This document shows positions 62,524 through 64,000 of a DNA stretch of 64,000 nucleotides, piece after piece. The translations under genes were made by a program, and so were the position numbers. This DNA is from Bradyrhizobium sp. ORS 278 (lineage in GTDB: Bacteria > Pseudomonadota > Alphaproteobacteria > Rhizobiales > Xanthobacteraceae), in NCBI RefSeq assembly GCF_000026145.1, contig NC_009445.1, forward strand, positions 2,976,001 through 3,040,000. The letters are read 5' to 3'. Numbering within the stretch: position 1 is the first letter of the stretch; the number at the start of each line of letters is the position of its first letter. The notes under the pieces are model-generated. The model saw nothing but the letters and a program-made list of their open reading frames with translations. It was not told the DNA's origin and did not search any database.

Positions 62524-63264
62524 GTGCTGCTGGCGATTTTCACCGACATCCATGCCAATCGGCAGGCCTTCGCGGCGTGCCTGGAGGTGGCGCGCGCCCG
62601 TGGCGTCGAGCGCCTGATCTGCCTGGGCGACATCGTCGGCTATGGCGCTGATCCGGAATGGTCGGTCGAGACGGTGATGGAGATCGTCGCCGAGGGTGGG
62701 CTCGCGGTACGCGGCAATCACGACAACGCGGTCTCCACGTCGAGCGAGAGCATGAATGCCGAGGCGCAGGCGGCGATGGAATGGACGCGGGGCCGGCTCA
62801 GCGCCGAGCAGCGGCGCTTCCTGGCCGAGCTGCCGATGAGCGTCGGTGACGAGGACCGGCTGTTCGTGCATTCGGAAGCCTCGAGCCCGGCGCGCTGGCG
62901 CTACGTGCAGAGCTCTGCCGACGCCGCGCGCAGCATGATCGCGACCGAGGCCGCGGTGACGTTCTGCGGCCACATCCACCGTCCCGCGCTGTATTCGATG
63001 TCCGCCACGGCCAAGATGACGAGCTTCACACCCACCGCCAACATGCCTGTTCAGCTCCTGCGCGGCCGGCAATGGCTCGCCGTGGTCGGTTCGGTCGGCC
63101 AGCCACGCGACGGCGATCCGGCCGCATGCTTCGCGACCTTCGACACGAAGACGCGCGAGCTGACCTATTGCCGCGTGCCCTATGATGTCGAGGCGGCTGC
63201 GCAGCGCATCCGTGACAACGGCCTGCCGCCCTGGCTGGCGCAGCGGCTCTCGATGGGGCGTTAG
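62524..63264 (+). CDS. metallophosphoesterase
   Basis: A 246-residue calcineurin-like enzyme with the two-metal motifs in order: TDIHAN (Asp-x-His), LGDIVGYG, RGNHDN, and CGHIHRPALYS. All ligands are intact. The start is GTG 62524, after GGGAGGAT; the longer in-frame reading from 62413 lacks a ribosome site and adds an unlikely tail. The kinase gene begins 3 bases after its stop, so both are one unit. A phosphodiesterase or protein phosphatase role is plausible. Confidence 0.9.
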   Translation: MLLAIFTDIHANRQAFAACLEVARARGVERLICLGDIVGYGADPEWSVETVMEIVAEGGLAVRGNHDNAVSTSSESMNAEAQAAMEWTRGRLSAEQRRFLAELPMSVGDEDRLFVHSEASSPARWRYVQSSADAARSMIATEAAVTFCGHIHRPALYSMSATAKMTSFTPTANMPVQLLRGRQWLAVVGSVGQPRDGDPAACFATFDTKTRELTYCRVPYDVEAAAQRIRDNGLPPWLAQRLSMGR

Positions 63265-63267
63265 ATC

Positions 63268-64000
63268 ATGCCGAGATCAAAGCTCCAGCCGGGCTTCGTG
63301 ATCGACGGCTTCACGGTCGGCGACTGCGTGCATTCCGGCGGCATGGCGACGTTGTGGAGCGTGACACGCTCCGACATCGACCGGCCGATCCTGATGAAGG
63401 TGCCGCGCGTCTCCGAGGGCGAGGACCCCGCGGCAATCGTCAGCTTCGAAATGGAGCAGATGATCCTGCCGAAACTGTCCGGGCCGCACGTGCCGGCATG
63501 CTTTGGCACCGGCGATTTCGCCACGCAGGCCTATGTGGTGATCGAGCTGATCCCGGGCGAGACGCTGTACAAGCGGCTGCCGGAACTGCCGCTGCCTTAC
63601 GAGGAGGCGCGGGTGCTGGTCGCGAAGATCGCGACCGCGCTCGCGGATCTGCACCGGCAGAATGTGATCCACCACGACATCAAGCCGTCCAGCATCATGT
63701 TCCGCGGGACGGGGGAGGCGGTGCTGATCGACTACGGCCTGTCCTGCCACAAGCATCTGCCGGATCTGCTGCAGGAGGAATTCCGCCTGCCTTACGGCAC
63801 CGCGCCCTACATGGCGCCGGAACGCATGATGGGCAAGCGCAGCGATCCGCGCAGCGACATCTTTTCGCTGGGCGTGCTCTTGTACTTCTTCACGACCGGG
63901 GTGCGGCCGTTCGGCGAAACCGAGACGTTGCGTGGCATGCGCCGGCGGCTGTGGCGCGATCCTTATCCGCCGCGGCAGCTCAAGCCGGACTATCCGCCGT
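63268..64000 (+). CDS. Ser/Thr-type protein kinase, cut by the window end
   Basis: The first 244 codons of a kinase; no stop codon occurs before the window ends. Visible kinase parts: glycine loop region HSGGMATLWSV, the lysine in ILMKVPRV, the catalytic loop VIHHDIKPSSIMF (HHD in place of HRD), IDYGLSC in place of DFG, APYMAPERMMG (APE motif), and DIFSLGVLLYFFTTGVRPFG. These are all of the Hanks type with two conservative changes. It starts 3 bases after the phosphoesterase gene, which may oppose or match its activity. Confidence 0.9.
   Translation, partial: MPRSKLQPGFVIDGFTVGDCVHSGGMATLWSVTRSDIDRPILMKVPRVSEGEDPAAIVSFEMEQMILPKLSGPHVPACFGTGDFATQAYVVIELIPGETLYKRLPELPLPYEEARVLVAKIATALADLHRQNVIHHDIKPSSIMFRGTGEAVLIDYGLSCHKHLPDLLQEEFRLPYGTAPYMAPERMMGKRSDPRSDIFSLGVLLYFFTTGVRPFGETETLRGMRRRLWRDPYPPRQLKPDYPP

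Overview
This is a GC-rich chromosomal segment from an alphaproteobacterium of the Rhizobiales, most likely Bradyrhizobium or a close relative. The evidence is the gene content and order (DUF1476/ATPase-inhibitor zeta, purC-purS-purQ-purL, BolA, CGFS glutaredoxin, rpsD near murI, DUF1236 and DUF2336 proteins), the codon use, the EcfG-type stress promoters and the many palindromic intergenic repeats that I recognise from Bradyrhizobium. The species assignment comes from pattern memory, not from a search. I see no rRNA, tRNA, CRISPR array, transposase or prophage.

Layout. 1-2400: a DUF2336 protein, a small unknown protein and a TetR regulator. 2586-9313: a seven-gene run behind a good sigma-54 promoter match, encoding an OsmC-like protein, an acyl-CoA-dehydrogenase-like flavoprotein, a two-domain rhodanese, a nitrate/cyanate-type ABC importer and cyanase; this looks like a nitrogen-controlled cyanate (or cyanate-precursor) assimilation operon. 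9340-18202: DUF1476 and the purine genes purC, purS, an 84-residue coiled-coil ORF, purQ and purL, with exported, TPR and thioesterase genes between purQ and purL. 18203-25944: acyltransferase, DUF1328, DUF427, bolA, LtrA, ergothioneine genes egtB-egtD, grxD and a macrodomain gene. Two GGAAC-N16-CGTT promoters (DUF1328 and egtBD) indicate EcfG general-stress control.

25975-33000: serine hydrolase, threonine aldolase, rpsD, an orphan E2-type acyltransferase domain, a cupin, an HpaI-type aldolase and murI. 33000-33890 is repeat-filled. 33893-35968: an ArsR-led operon (ArsR, SRPBCC, GFA zinc protein, DCC thiol protein, membrane protein). 36386-43875: small conserved proteins, ddl, a nuclease, a membrane HisKA_2-type kinase and a quinone oxidoreductase. 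43929-50645: DMT transporter, M20 amidohydrolase, CYTH-CHAD protein, ExoD and TerC with a structured leader. 51221-58815: lipid kinase, an FtsH paralogue, a cytochrome b561 gene broken by one amber codon beside an intact divergent paralogue, purB, and a TetR gene with a perfect operator and a coupled 57-residue ORF.

59062-64000 is the most unusual part. A TolQ/ExbB-like channel protein, a single-span partner carrying a YfaP/DUF2135-like periplasmic domain in place of a TolR/ExbD domain, and a third membrane protein are joined by ATGA overlaps. They are followed by an S1/P1 nuclease, a metallophosphoesterase and a Ser/Thr-type protein kinase that runs off the window end.

At least seven families of palindromic intergenic repeats are scattered through the window, often between convergent genes or inside apparent operons.
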